Positions 20,224-32,091 of a DNA stretch of 64,000 bases are shown piece after piece; the stretch's first letter is position 1; each line of letters starts with the position of its first letter. This DNA is from Blumeriella jaapii (Eukaryota > Ascomycota > Leotiomycetes > Helotiales > Drepanopezizaceae), in contig VWND01000011.1 in NCBI GenBank assembly GCA_009599575.1, positions 992,001 to 1,056,000 of the forward strand, in the 5' to 3' direction. The notes beneath the pieces are model-generated. The model made no database searches, was not told the DNA's origin, and was given only the letters and a program-made list of their open reading frames with translations. The position numbers and the translations under genes were made by a program.

Positions 20224-20419
20224 TTTAATAAAATATAAAATTTTAAGTTTTTGTATATTTATATATTATCGATTAATAAAAAGTCGGTACCGGAAGGGTT
20301 TTCGTAGCAGCGTTGCGTATATTTAATAAAATATAAAATTTTAAGTTTTTGTATATTTATATATCATCGATTAATAAAAAGTCGGTACCGGAAGGGTTTT
20401 CGTAGCAGCGTTGCGTATA
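20224..20419. repeat. 98-bp tandem duplication in Gypsy-4
   Basis: 20224-20321 and 20322-20419 are identical by eye except for one T/C difference (ATTATC against ATCATC). A third copy starts (TTTAATA) and then diverges. Confidence 0.9.
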
Positions 20420-20456
20420 TTTAATATCGGAAATAATGCTTTTTAAAAGGATTTCC

Positions 20457-20629
20457 TGTAAGGGGATAAGACGTCAGTTCGTTGGTCACGTGGTCCGAAA
20501 ATCACGTTGTTATTACGTAACATCGAAGCCCGCACACATTGTATTTTAAACTTCGCGGCATTTCTAATTTAAAACCTCGTAATTAATGCAATTTATTTAC
20601 GAACCTTCTGCTCGTTCGCATTTTTGATA
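20457..20629 (+). repeat. Gypsy-3 5' LTR
   Basis: 173 bp, starting TGTAAGGGG and ending TTTTTGATA. The 3' LTR ends CCCCTGACA, so the difference is C-to-T. It contains ACGTCAG and CACGTG (20487-20492). Confidence 0.9.
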
Positions 20630-20639
20630 TATTAACTAC

Positions 20640-21812
20640 CAAATCTTTTTGATATTTTTATTCAGCTTTCGAACTGAAAAAGCCTGCCAATTTTGTTTTG
20701 TTTTTTGCGTATACAAAAAATCAATAAATCTTATCGCGATAATAATTCTTACGATTTTTTAAAAATAACTTTTACAATACGGAACTACGAAACGACAACC
20801 TTTTTTAATACAAAACTTATATTTAAAAAATTCCGTTTTGCTTTTGCTTATATCCCGGAATAAAATATATTTTACGTTTTTTTTTTAACGAGTTATATCG
20901 GACTATCTTAAGCTGTCGGAATCCTTTAATTGCTTTATTTTAAAACATTTTAAATACCCCGACCAAATCGTCGCCGCTTTGATCGCTAATACGAAAGTTT
21001 ATTTTCGCGAAATCTTCGATATTTTTACTTACGCGGTAAAACAAAACGATATAATAATATCGCTCAAAGCCAAATTAAATAATTTAATTTAAAAGCTGAA
21101 TATTCAAACGGTATAATATTAAAAAAAAAAAGCATTCCAAAAGAAAATAATTTAAAATTACGAAGCCGAACTCGCCAATCTCCGAAAACAAGCTTTTATC
21201 AGCCAAAATATTATACCGAACATTTTAAATACAAAAAAAAAAAAAACGCCCGCTTTTCTCGACCCCGATAAATTCACAAATTCGGACGGCACCGGCAACG
21301 TTACAAAGCATTTTACTACTTTTTTTTAAAACATAATCCTAAAGCTTCGTTTTAATCAGAATTAGTATGCGACCGAATAAAATCTTATAAATTTTTTTTT
21401 TCCGCTTTTCCGATATAATTAAAAGCGTTTTATAAAAAAGTTTACGTACGGACGGCATTTTCTTTTATTTGATTATTGCAAAAATAATTCAAATTTTATA
21501 ACAATCGTTCGGCGTTTTTAATTAATAAGCAGATGCATTTAAAAAAATTTTGTTTTTTAAACAAAGCAATTAATTACTATTTACTTTTCTTTTTATTTAG
21601 CTGAAAATTAAAAACTATATTAAGTTTAATAACGAAGCCGCTATCGTTATTTTGCGCGAAGCTTTTTATTTTGATATAATTACTCGTTTATCGTATATTA
21701 ATTCTTTTAATTTAAAAACCGATTTTATTAATTTTTACGCCCAAATGCGCGAAACCGATATCGTTTTTCGATAATTAAATTCTAATTATTACAAAATCGA
21801 AGGCCGTAATAT
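20640..21812 (+). pseudogene. Gypsy-3 leader and gag, decayed
   Basis: Gag of Gypsy-3. Readable pieces include LDPDKFTNSDGTGN at about 21262-21305 (family LPDPxKFxGxxx at the start of the Gag capsid part), ISRCI and the later YFSFYLAENKN. The end of gag is interrupted by Gypsy-2 after KIEGRNI and resumes at 33099. Frames are broken by many stops. Confidence 0.6.
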
Positions 21813-22079
21813 TATAAAAGTAGGTAGGAAAACCAGACTGATACGGCCATATGTCGGTGGGTAAAATAATCTAGGAAATCCCTAGAAAAGACTGAAAAAA
21901 GGAAAAGAAAAATGAGTAAAAATATAAATTAGACTGCGTATTTATAATACTATCTAAAAAAGTACTTTGCTTTTATACCTATTAAAAGTAGTTAATGGCA
22001 AAAAGTCTCGGAAAGGTCTATGCCTCGACCATAGCTAAAACTACCAACTTTTATTAATACAAAGTATCACCGTTTTATA
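21813..22079 (-). repeat. Gypsy-2 copy 2 3' LTR
   Basis: 267 bp, with plus-strand ends TATAAAAG and GTTTTATA (family TGTAAAAG and GTTTTACA). On the minus strand it is preceded by the purine-rich GGGATAGAA. Confidence 0.9.
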
Positions 22080-22184
22080 TTCTATCCCAAATAATATACG
22101 TAATCGTTTCTAACTACGACCAAAGAAAAACATAATTCTAATAAATCTAATCTAATCCATTTTATATAATTTAAAAAATTAATT

Positions 22185-25100
22185 AATTAAAAACCGAACT
22201 TTTTAGCTTTACGCTCCTTTGGTTTTTTAACCCGTTTTTGGCTTTTTTGTTATTAGCTTCTGCGAAAAAATAGCGTCTCGCTTATCGTTTAAATTATTTT
22301 GTTTATTCTGCTTTTTTAAAAAATAGCTCGATAAAATATCAATCGAAATATCGTTTAGATTTACGAACGTTTTAATAGCTTTTTCGTCGATAATATTATT
22401 AAGCGTCGCCGCGATAAATACTTTTTACGATTTTTTTTCGTAAATAATAAATTCCAGCTTCCGAACGTGGTTTTACGCTTTGCAAAAAACGCTAAAAAAT
22501 CTTATATTAAAATCGTAAAAATAATCGATTAATTCGTTATAATTAAAACCGATTAACGCTTTTGCTTCGCGTAATATTAATAAATCGGATTACGATTATC
22601 TGCCGACGAATGCTTTTAAAAAAGCTCCGAAGCTTATAAAAAAAACTATTTTACGAAACGGTTCGAAAATAATCGTTTGCAATCGAAACTATCGAAAATG
22701 CTATAATTGCTTTCGCCGCAGTACAAATAATATTAAATTGCTTATCGGATTATCGTTTTCGAAATGGTTTTTGTATTTCTGCGCCGTATAATTATTCGAA
22801 TAAATTAGCATCGCGCCGTCGGTTTTTTAGATTCTAAATCTGACGAAAACCTTTTGCTTAATCGAAAAGCTAACAAAAGTTATTTTATTTTTTATTTCGT
22901 AGTTTTCGGTTTCGTAATCCGATAAAATAGCCGAGACCAATGTTTTAAACGCGCTGAAATACAAAAAAGCTAAGCTTTTTTAAATAGTTTTAATTAGCTT
23001 GGCGTCGTAATATAATTGCAGATAAGTTTCGATTATTTCCGAATTATATGCGAATATAAGCAAAACGTAATAATCGAAAATAACGTCGGTAAAATCTTCG
23101 ATTCTTTTTTTAAAAATCGGCGATATCGAATTTTATAACCGTAATACGATCGGAATCAACGAAATTTAAAGCGATCGAAACGTTAAAATATACTACGAAG
23201 CGGCAGTTTCCAAAGTTTCGGATAATTAAAATAGCAAAATAAAAACCGAGATGCATTTTGAAAGCTTATTAAATAAAATTGTAAAATATATTAGCGAAAA
23301 AAGCTATAAGCGCTTTTTAGGTTTTAACTAATCGAAAATAATACTTATATATAGCTATTTTTTTTTTATAAAATACAGCAATAATTTATTTTTTCCGTTG
23401 TGAAACCTTACGTAATTAACGAATTCGAAATTTAATTTAAATAAATTTTAAAATACATTTTCGGTCGAAAAGCCAGAAAAATCGGCTTTTAAAAATACTC
23501 GTTGCTTTTATTTTTCTACGTTTTAGTCGAGCTTTATAATCGCGCTGAGAACTTTAAGGTCTGCTTTGAAATTTGCGTAGCCTAAATAAACTTTAGCACG
23601 CGTTTAAATAATTTTCGCAGTTTTTCGTCGAAATATAAATTGATTATTAAAATTAATTTTAAATACGTCGTAATCCGAATTTTTAATAACAGCGAATCGA
23701 TCAGCGAAACCGATAACGTCGATTTCTTTTATAATCAAATCGCAATACGCCGCGTAACAGCGCATATAAAAATAGCAAAACTTGCCGTTTTTTCTAGCGT
23801 TAACGTTATTCGTAAAAACGAAATTAAAAAATCGGAGTTTCTCAGCGAAGAAAAGCTCGAATAAAAACGGATCACCGTTTTCAAAAGTTTTTTTTATTTA
23901 TTTCGGCGTATTATATTTGCAATTTTCCGAAAAAAGCTTAATTTAATTTTCGTTCGAAATAAAAATAAAAAAACTAACGGATTTATTTAATTTTTATATA
24001 AAAATATCGAAATAAAACTTTTGAATTGTTTCGTCGTCGAAAGCGAAAGTTTTAAGCAAAATAATCTAATTTTATACTTTTTATATAATTTCTTTTGCGA
24101 TAATTTCGATATTTTTTTTTAAATTTTTTCGGTCGAATCGTATAATAATCGAAATTTTAAATGCTTTTATTAAAATTTAAAATATTAGCGGTACGACGTT
24201 TTTAAACGCAGCAAACGTTTTTGATATTTACGTATTTAATTTCGAAAAATCAGATTTAAAATCGTTTGGGTTTTTTCTTTTCGAAATACTAAAATTTTTT
24301 AAATTTGATTTTGTAAAATCGTCGCGTTTTTTATTAATTAGCTTAAAATCTATAATTCGGCGTCGATTTCCGGCTGTTTTTACTCGCGATGCCTTTTTTG
24401 TTAGCGACGCGAATAGTTTTTTTTTCCGAATAAAAAAGATTTCGGAAATATCGGCGCGCTTTTTTACGTTTTTTATTTCTGCTTTTTCCGAAATCGTTTT
24501 TATAAATATAATAGATTTTTTATATTCGAATAAGCGGTTGTCTGCTATTACGCTTTTAATTTCGTTTTCGGATTCGTTTTCGATAATTAAAAATAAAAGT
24601 CGCTGAATTATTTTAATTATTTTAAAAATATTAATTACTATCGCGTATATTTTTTCGAACTAAACGAAAATAATATTGGCTTTTTCGTTTTTTTCGTCGT
24701 CGTAAATTTAAAATATCGGAATAGCGTCGTTTCCTTCGTTCGGTATAAAAATACCGCATTTAACGACGCTTAATCTTTTGCTTTAAAAAAAAATCAGATT
24801 TAAGATTTCGCAGCCGATTAAAACTTTTTTTAGCGATTGCATAGCGTCGTCGATTAATTTGCAAACAGCTGTAAAAAAGTTTATAAATCTGCGGGCTTTT
24901 GAATTATTAGCTTTCAGAGCTTGCGCTTTAAAAATATAAGCGTTTAATATTCAAACTTCTTTTTTAATAAAAGTAATAGTTTCGAAAAAGCGAGCGAAAT
25001 GCCGAAATAAAATAACACCGGTAATTTTACTAAAAACGTATTTTTAAATATTCTTTTTTTATTAATTTAACAAAAAGCGCAATATTCGATTTGTTATTTT

Positions 25101-25440
25101 TTTTTTGTTATTTCGAGCTTTTTTTGCTTCGGCGAAAGCTTTTAAAACGTTATTATAATTTAGCAAAAATTTATCGTAATTAAAACTTTTGCGAACGAAT
25201 TTAATTTTAACAAAGCTTTCGTAATCGAATAAAAATTCGTTAACGTTTTTGATTATTATATCGAATTGCTTTATAAATGTTTTTATAAAAACTGTTTATT
25301 AATTTGGAATAGCGGCATTATATATTTGCTTGAATTCGAAAAAATTGCGTATAATAATTCCGTTTTAAAATAAATTAAAAATAAATTTGCCAGATTTAAT
25401 AATACTTTGCTTAGGGAACGATATAATATCGATAGGTTTA
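22185..25440 (-). pseudogene. Large extra reading frame of unknown function in Gypsy-2
   Basis: Minus-strand coding-like sequence of about 1,080 codons lies between integrase and the 3' LTR, on the same strand as pol. I do not recognise a family. Readable blocks: FDYESFVKIKFVRKSF, ARFFETITFIKKEV, NSKARRFINFFTAVCKLIDD, IIENESENEIKSVIADN, TRAKVYLGYANFKADLKVL, VYFNVSIALNFVDSDR, DFTDVIFDYYVLLIFAYNSE, LSDYETENYEIKNKI and KTDGAMLIYSNNYTAQKYKN. Stops are scattered one per 30-80 codons and fit former Gln, Arg or Trp codons. One frameshift falls in an A/T homopolymer near 23103-23115. It is less broken than pol in the same element. It could be an accessory element gene or a captured host gene. The plus frame at 23640-23864 is judged a shadow. 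Confidence 0.6.
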
Positions 25441-26030
25441 TTAATTAAAAAAGTATATTGTATTTATTAAAAAATAATTAAGAAAAAATACGGAAATTAT
25501 AAAGTATTTATATCCAAAAGCCACGGAAATCCGTATGCTGTTTTTTTAATAAATTATAACTGTTTAAATAAACACTCGTTTAAAACAACGAAAAAAGTAA
25601 ATAATATAAAAAATAGCAAATAATAAAATATATAAAAAATAGTTTTCGTAAAATATGCGAGCAATATAAATATATCAAATATACGGCTTAAATATATACA
25701 AAGCTTTTGTTTTAGTAAGCAAAAATACAGTTAAACAAAGGAAAATACAATAAATATCCTAAACAATATAAGAAAAAGTTTTAAAAATAAACAATATATA
25801 TAAAACAGAATTAGATTATATATAAGCAAAGCAAAACAAAAACAGTAAAATAATATATAATAAAAAAAAAATAATAAATAATAAAAATAATAAAATAATT
25901 AATAAACAATTTTGTATGCATTTTTCTTTTTTTCGGTTATAAATGAAATCACGATTTAAATTATGCTTTTAGCAGCGGAATTATCGTTCGGCTGTTTCTA
26001 AATTTTTTCAAAAGGTTTTTTTTTTTTCAG
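25441..26030. other. Very AT-rich spacer between the extra frame and integrase
   Basis: About 590 bases of almost pure A/T with runs such as AATAATAAAT, the least complex part of Gypsy-2. No frame crosses it. It could hold the promoter of the extra frame or mark an old joint. Confidence 0.55.
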
Positions 26031-26034
26031 AAAT

Positions 26035-27300
26035 ATAATCGCTTTAATCGGAATCGTCGTCGGATTCGCTAGAATCGGAGTCGCTGTTTGAATTAAAATC
26101 CAAAAGGTAAATTTGCTAATTTTTTTTGTAAAATCGCTTTAATCGGTTGGCGGCGAACGTTTTTTAGTTTTGTTTTATCGAGTTTCGTAAATTTATAATA
26201 GCTTTTATTTAATTCGGCCTCGTATATTTCGTAAAATCCGAGCTATTTATAATTAAGTTTAATATCGGCCGATTTATCGATAGCGCGCTGGACGTCGTAA
26301 ATTAAAACCAAATCTCCTTTTTTAATTAGCGTTTTTTTTAAAATCTTAGTTCTATCCTAAATTTTTTTAGCTGCTTTTTTATACTTTTTCTTTTTTTAAA
26401 ATCATCTTTTTTATATTTATATCGCGGTAATTTAATTATTTAAATTTTATTATTAATAAATCAGCTTTCGTTTTTATTTTAACCACGTTATAAAACTTTT
26501 ACACAGGCCATTTTGTTTTTAAAAGCAGTCGAACGTTTTTGTCGTATTAAATAAAAAATAAAATCATTTTAATAAAAGCGTATATATATATGCGTATAGC
26601 AAAAAGCATTTTCGAAAATTTCCGCGACCAACGTTTATAATTTTTTCGAATAGCTTTTAAAAAGCCGTCGAATATATTCTTATAGCTTCGTTTAACGGAT
26701 CCGTTGCTTTTCGAATTATAAGCTAAAATTTAAATGCGCTAAATGCCGTATTTTTTTGTAAAAATCTCGATAATACTTTTGTTTTCGGATTTATTATCGA
26801 CGTTTAATTTGTTAAACAAATCGTATCGATATACAACGTTTTTTTAAAAAAAAATCGCTATAGCTTCGAAAATAGCGTTTCGGAAAAATCGCTTTTTAAA
26901 TTATTTAAACAGATCGTCGATAGCGAATACAAAATACGTATATCCGCGGTCGATAATCGGTACGCGTATAACGTCGAAATTAATCTTTTTTTAAATTTTA
27001 AAAAACCACGTCGGATATAATAGATTTTTTTTTCGGCCAGGCTTTCGTTTTTAGCAAAAAATACAGCTTTTAACGAAAGTTTTGCAATTTTCGAAATATT
27101 TTTTTTATTAAAAATTGTTTTTGGTTCGGTAATAAATAATTTCAGCTTTTTTATAAAACACTTTTTCGTAGGCTTTTTTTATAATTTAAAACTTATCGGC
27201 TTTATTATTTATTACTAAGCGTTTTTAATATATATTATTTTTTATTTTATACAGCTTTCTGTCGGCTAAAATATAATCGAAAGCTTAATTTTTAAATAAT
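26035..27300 (-). pseudogene. Gypsy-2 integrase, decayed
   Basis: On the minus strand: zinc-binding part with ENCKTFVKSCIFCKNE (the CxxC of HHCC), then YNSKSNGSVKRSYKNIFDG (family YNSQANGxVERGHxxIRDAL, with Glu changed to Lys). Next comes the C-terminal part: GDLVLIYDVQRAIDKSADIK, then GFYEIYEAELNKSYYKFTKL (family GPYRIxKxxxxxxYxLxEL). No chromodomain is seen; the frame ends near 26035. It would integrate element cDNA. Confidence 0.78.
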
Positions 27301-27305
27301 TTAAA

Positions 27306-28250
27306 TTAATAATTTAGTACGCTAAATGATTTAAACAAAATAATTAAATAATATACGATTAAATAAAAATTCTCGGTTTTATAATTATCGATTAAAAGTT
27401 TATTTTCGTCGTTATTCGGCTTATTCCGATCGTTTTCGATTAAATCCATTCGCGATATCAGCCGAAATAATAACGCGAATGTTTTTTCGGCCCGAAAATT
27501 AATGTTTTTTATTCGCGGTGCCAGCCGAAATAGCAACGCGAATAGTTTTGGTTCTATGAAACCTAAAGCGTAAATAGCGAAGCAGCCGATTTCGTTAGCG
27601 ATTTATTCGTCGATATTTTATTCGTTTTATTTAGCGAAATCAAACGAATAAAAGCGTTTTCGTTTGGAAAGGCCGTCCGCCGTTGTATTAATTATCTTTT
27701 TAATATATTTGATTTCGAAATTTATAAGTCGCATCCAAGTTATTTAATTGATAACGAGCGCTTTTAGTAGATTATTAGCTTTTTTATTTAATTAATCGAT
27801 AAAAACTTTTGCGTCTGTTTTCAAAATAAAATGCACGCCGTATAATTCGCTTTTTATTTTTTTTTTTTTTTTAAAAGCGTTTCGGCATTTTCGTTTAATA
27901 ATATCGTAACGTGCTTTCGCGGAAAACCATAAGCCGCTTTCGAATCGTAAAAAATACCGTTTTTTGTTTTTATCGATTTATTATAATATAGCTTTCCAAC
28001 CGAAAATATTAGCGTCGATTATCAAAATAATTTCTTTTGCGTTTGAATTGTAATCGATTCGTACAAATAATAAAACCGATAAAAGATCGTTTTTAAAGAT
28101 TTTTATAATTTTATTTTGTTTTTTTTCCCAAACGAAATCGATTTTTTTTTTTATCGTAGCGTAAATAAATGCAGCTTTTTAAAAAAAGTTTTTAATTTAA
28201 TTGCGATAATAAATTATAACGTTAATAAAAGCTTTGGCTTCGGTAATATT
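27306..28250 (-). pseudogene. Gypsy-2 RNase H and RNase H-integrase linker, decayed
   Basis: Starts after RT at NITEAKAFINVIIYYRN (family the FLG..NYYRRFI connection), then the RNase H core (VRIDYNSNAKEI region, 28050). It ends at FEIKYIKKIINTTADGLSKR near 27680, matching the family end FDVxHVPGxxNxxADGLSR. The minus frame 27306-27536 is the linker before integrase. Catalytic Asp positions cannot be placed with certainty. Confidence 0.65.
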
Positions 28251-28359
28251 TTTACACTTTTTTTATTCGCAAATCTTTTTAATTTTTTTTCGTTGAAAAT
28301 AGCGGCCAGCGTTATTAGTTATATAACCGACGATATTTATTTCGGATATACAAAATTTT

Positions 28360-29075
28360 AATCGAAAACTAATAATAGTTTTTGTTTTTTCGAAGCAAAT
28401 TATAATTTTGTCGATGTTTTAAATATATTTTATTATATAACGTCGAATTCCAGAAAAAATCTTTTTATTATTGTAATATAATTTGGGGCTTTTTATTCCG
28501 ACGTCGTTAATATAAAACAAAGCAATATCGGAAATACAAATTATAAAAATCTTATATACGATTTTCATAAATTAAACGACCGAATTAATGGCTTTTATAA
28601 ATATTCTGGTTATACGTAATAAACCGATCGGAATTTGAATTGCCGTTATATTTCGAAATCGTAGATTAAATATTAAATAATCGTAGCTTAAAAACAGATC
28701 GAAAAAAAACGATCGTTAATCCTGCGAATTCGTTTGAAAATTAATCGACGTTGAATAGCACGTTAGCGTTTCGTATCGTTATTTTGTTTATTTCGACGAT
28801 TGCGGTAATAAATTTATAAATGCTTTTTTTTTTTTTCGCAACGATAAACCATTTGTTTTTATATAAGCCGTGGCAGAATTCGAAAATCTTTTGCTTAATT
28901 CGTTTTTTTAGCATTTCGACTATTTTATTTTGAAAAACTCTGGAAATTAAAAAAGTTTTTTCTTGCCAGGCTTTGTAAAACACGGTTTTAATATCGATAT
29001 AAAACGTAACGTTAAAGTTAAATTAATTTATTTCGGTAAAATCGAAGGCTATAACCTTTTTTCGGTTGCGTAAGA
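28360..29075 (-). pseudogene. Gypsy-2 reverse transcriptase, decayed
   Basis: The minus frame 28741-28983 reads FYKAWQEKTFLISRVFQNK, then FEFCHGLYKNKWFIVAKKK and IYKFITAIVEINKITIRNAN. The family form is CxxPYRNPWFLVxKKDGxYRLINxAxxxNxVTIRDANLPP, so Pro and Gly codons have been lost by transitions. The palm part lies at 28400-28740 in broken frames. This sequence type differs from Gypsy-1, -3, -4 and -5, marking a separate gypsy lineage. Confidence 0.8.
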
Positions 29076-29699
29076 TTTCGTATAAAATCTTTTTTTTTTT
29101 TGGCAAAAATTGAGTTTCGATTGCTAAATTATCAAATCGTTTTTTTATAAGCCGGCTGCTAAATAATAAGCTGGAAAATCGGCCGGTAATAAATCCTTCG
29201 AATTCGCTAATAATTAATTAAAATGGTTTTATTATTTTATTTTTTTCAAATTAATCGTTTATATTTCCGGAAATATTCCTACCGGATTCGCTAAGATTTA
29301 CGAATCGTATTTTATTAGCTTTGCGCTTGTAAAAAATACTAATATTAATATAAAAAAATAAAATATATAAATCGGGTTTGTTTAATACAAAAACGAAATC
29401 TTCGAAATTTTTATTTCCGAATTAATAATTAAAAATGTTAATATTAGCCAATTTCATTCGCGGTGCTATTTCGATTAATAACGTAAATGCTTTTAAACGA
29501 GTATTTTCCAAGTTTTGTTATAGCCCAGCGTTTGTTTTAAAACCAAAGCCGGCTATTCGTTTTTCGATAAAACGTCGATTAAAAAGATTTTATCGCCGGC
29601 GACGGTAATTTGATTTTGAAAAAATCGGTTCCAGTTTCAGAAAAAAGCTTTTATCTGTCCGTTTTCGGTGTATTTAAAGTTGACGAGGCTTTTCAGGAT

Positions 29700-30122
29700 T
29701 TAAAGCATTTCAAAAATAATAAAATAAAAGCATTTTTTTATTATTAAAAAGTTTTTATAAATAATAATATTTTCAACGTCGATTTTAACGTTTCGTATAA
29801 TTCTATTAAACTTAATAATATTTTTATTAACGATAATATAAATTATTCGCTTATCGGTAATAATCGAAATACTATTAGCTTCGGCTGTTTCCTGGTTTAT
29901 ACAATTAATTTCGGTTTTATTATCGAATAAGGCGAGAGCGATCGTACTTTTTTTAAGCATAATTTTTATTTTTGATGCTTTTATAGCCGTGTAAAAGCAA
30001 TTTCGTCGTTTTGACTTTTGGGTTTTTATAGCGAAGGCCAAAAAGCTAATTTTTTCCGAAGATTTCTTTTTATCGATTAAATTAATTACAGTATTATAAA
30101 TTTCTTTTTGATTTTTTTCCAA
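29700..30122 (-). pseudogene. Gypsy-2 copy 2 aspartic protease
   Basis: A 140-residue frame with ALALFDNKTEINCINQ. The retropepsin active site DSG reads DNK. It matches the 9769-10173 frame of copy 1 over nearly its whole length, but the two copies have different substitutions in the active site (DSK and DNK), showing independent mutation. Confidence 0.75.
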
Positions 30123-30149
30123 TTCAAAATCGTTTTTTCCTCGGATGAT

Positions 30150-32091
30150 TTTAACTTTCTCGTTTCTTTTTAATGCAAAGATTTGCTTATTAATAACTTT
30201 GTCGAATTTCTTTTTTATGCTAAATAAATCGCTGAATTTTAATTTAATTTTTTGTTTTATAATTTTTTTGATAGCTTCGTCGACGGCTTCGGAGCTAATA
30301 TATTTATCGATTTATTTTTCGCTTCGCATTAATAGTGGACGTTTAAAAGCTGGTACTTTTTAAATAATTTAAACCGAAATATCGGTGTCGATATTTTTTA
30401 TATCGTTGTTAATTTTTTTTATTATAAGCGTTTTTTTAATGATTTCATCGATTTCTTTTCGAATTCCAAAATCTTTTTTTTTTTCGATTTTAACGTTTTT
30501 TTTTACACCAGTTAGTTTGGCGAATAAAACAAAAGCATTTTGCTTTTTTATAATTCGCTGGCTTAATTATGCAGCTATAATATTTGCAGATGCGATAATT
30601 GCATTAGTAATATATGTATTTATTTTTTATTTATATATTTAAATTTTATTTACGCTCGAAATAAAAGTTTTCTTTTTGATTAATACGCTTTCTGAAATAT
30701 TTTTTTTTTATTAATAAAAATCGTTTTCGCATCCTTTCTGTTTTTTAAGCAATCGTTCCATTCCGTACCTTTCACTTTTAAGCGAATAATATTTAATTAA
30801 CTCTGATTCTCGGCTTTATTAAAAAAGCCTATTTCTGTTTCCGTCGGTCCGAAGCAAATCGCTTTATACTTATTAATATAGCAAATACTATTATTTATAC
30901 AGAAATTAAATGCTTTATATTTAAAGCGAATATATGATTTTTCGCAATAAATTTTTTTGTTATTACAGAATTTATACTTAGGGCTACGGGATTTGTTTTG
31001 ATAATTACTTTTATTATTTTAATAGCCGCGATTTTAATTTTCGCGTTGGTTTTCTTTTTTCCTTTGATAATCGTTATTATAATTAATATTTCGCTGATTC
31101 TGATCGCTAATACGGAAAGATTGCCACTAAACAGCTATTACTCCTACGATAGCTTAGCGAAACTGATCGCTTCGTATATTTTAAAAAAAGTAATTATTAT
31201 AAAAGCTATTTTAATCGTTTTTATTATCCGAATTAACGTAAAGAATTTCTTCTGCTATTATATAAAACTTTCGATTTTGTTTTAAAGTCTTTGAATTTTA
31301 ATATCGGTAAATTTTAATACAAGAGTTTCGATATTTTTGTTAAGCTTTTTCAAGCCAATAAGTTTTGCAAAACGGTTGAATAATATAATAACTGATTGTT
31401 TTTTAGCGATTTCGGTAATTTTTAATAGCTAAGCATATTTCTGCACTAGAGCTTTTACGTTTTTTTTGTAAATAGGAAAAAGAAATTTTTTTTAATTTAT
31501 AGTTTCGATAATACGTTCGTTTTAATCTTGCTTAAAAACGAATTTTATAAATTTAAAATACTGATCGAAAATTTCAAAGTTTTGTTTATTAACTTTAAAG
31601 TATTTAATGGTTTTATTGCGAATGCTAGTTGGAAGGCCAAGTAAAAACAATTTTTTTTATTTAATTTCGCTTAAGACTTTTTTATTAACGAAAACGTTAG
31701 AAACTTTCGTATAAATACGATAATAAGTCTTAAGTTTTTTAACTTAGCGAATTATTATAATAAATTGTTTAAAAAAAGCGATAATATCGCGAATTTGCTA
31801 ACGATCGTGGTTTCGAAATTCCGATTTTAAAGCTTTAACTAGCTTAGGCCAGTTTCGAGCCCCAATAGTTTTCCATTTATTTATCGATTTAATAATATTT
31901 TTAATAATTAGGTTATAATAGCGAAAAAGTTTATCGAATATTTCAATTTCAAAAATTCCGAAATCCTTATAAGTTTTTTTATATTTCTCGATAAAATCGG
32001 TAATATTGGCGCCATTAAATAAAAGTGCATCAGAAGAGCCAGGAAGGGGCATGCGGCCTCGCATAAAAAAACGAAAAGCGTCGTTATCCAT
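30150..32091 (-). pseudogene. Gypsy-2 copy 2 gag, decayed
   Basis: The 97-residue frame 31798-32091 starts MDNDAFRFF and contains PLPGSSDALLFNGANITDF, then FDKLFRYYNLI and ARNWPKLVKALKSEFRNHD. This is a good match to the Ty3-type Gag capsid pattern (PLPGxxxAPxFxG..VxxFL, DWxxLxxxLKxEFRxxD). It is the best preserved Gag in the window, and its ATG is kept. Sequence from 31790 down to 30150 is broken. The plus frames at 30145-31285 are antisense. Confidence 0.72.

Larger units (their letters stand above)
18931..20456 (-). pseudogene. Gypsy-4 integrase, decayed and interrupted
   Basis: Minus-strand translation right to left gives DAILIIVCRLIK, then FKYEMPDDIISDRKLLFI (family GMPxxIVSDRGxxFTS, with the catalytic Asp kept). 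After the Gypsy-1 solo LTR comes KFSTAFYL-TDEQTEKINVVL (family HPQTDGQTERxNxxL, with the Glu kept) and DWLNLLSITKFAINNA (family LAEFAYN). The solo LTR at 19442-19709 splits the core between these motifs. The N-terminal part is near 39550-39990, on the far side of Gypsy-3. Confidence 0.8.

Noticed and set aside
21813..22079. Treating this as a solo LTR of Gypsy-2
   Set aside because: Its immediate flanks do not match each other, while its left flank fits the right flank of the LTR at 32832-33098, so it is one end of the large element.
23640..23864. 74-codon plus frame inside Gypsy-2
   Set aside because: The minus strand is continuously readable through and beyond it on the same strand as pol, so the plus frame is taken as a shadow, with some doubt.
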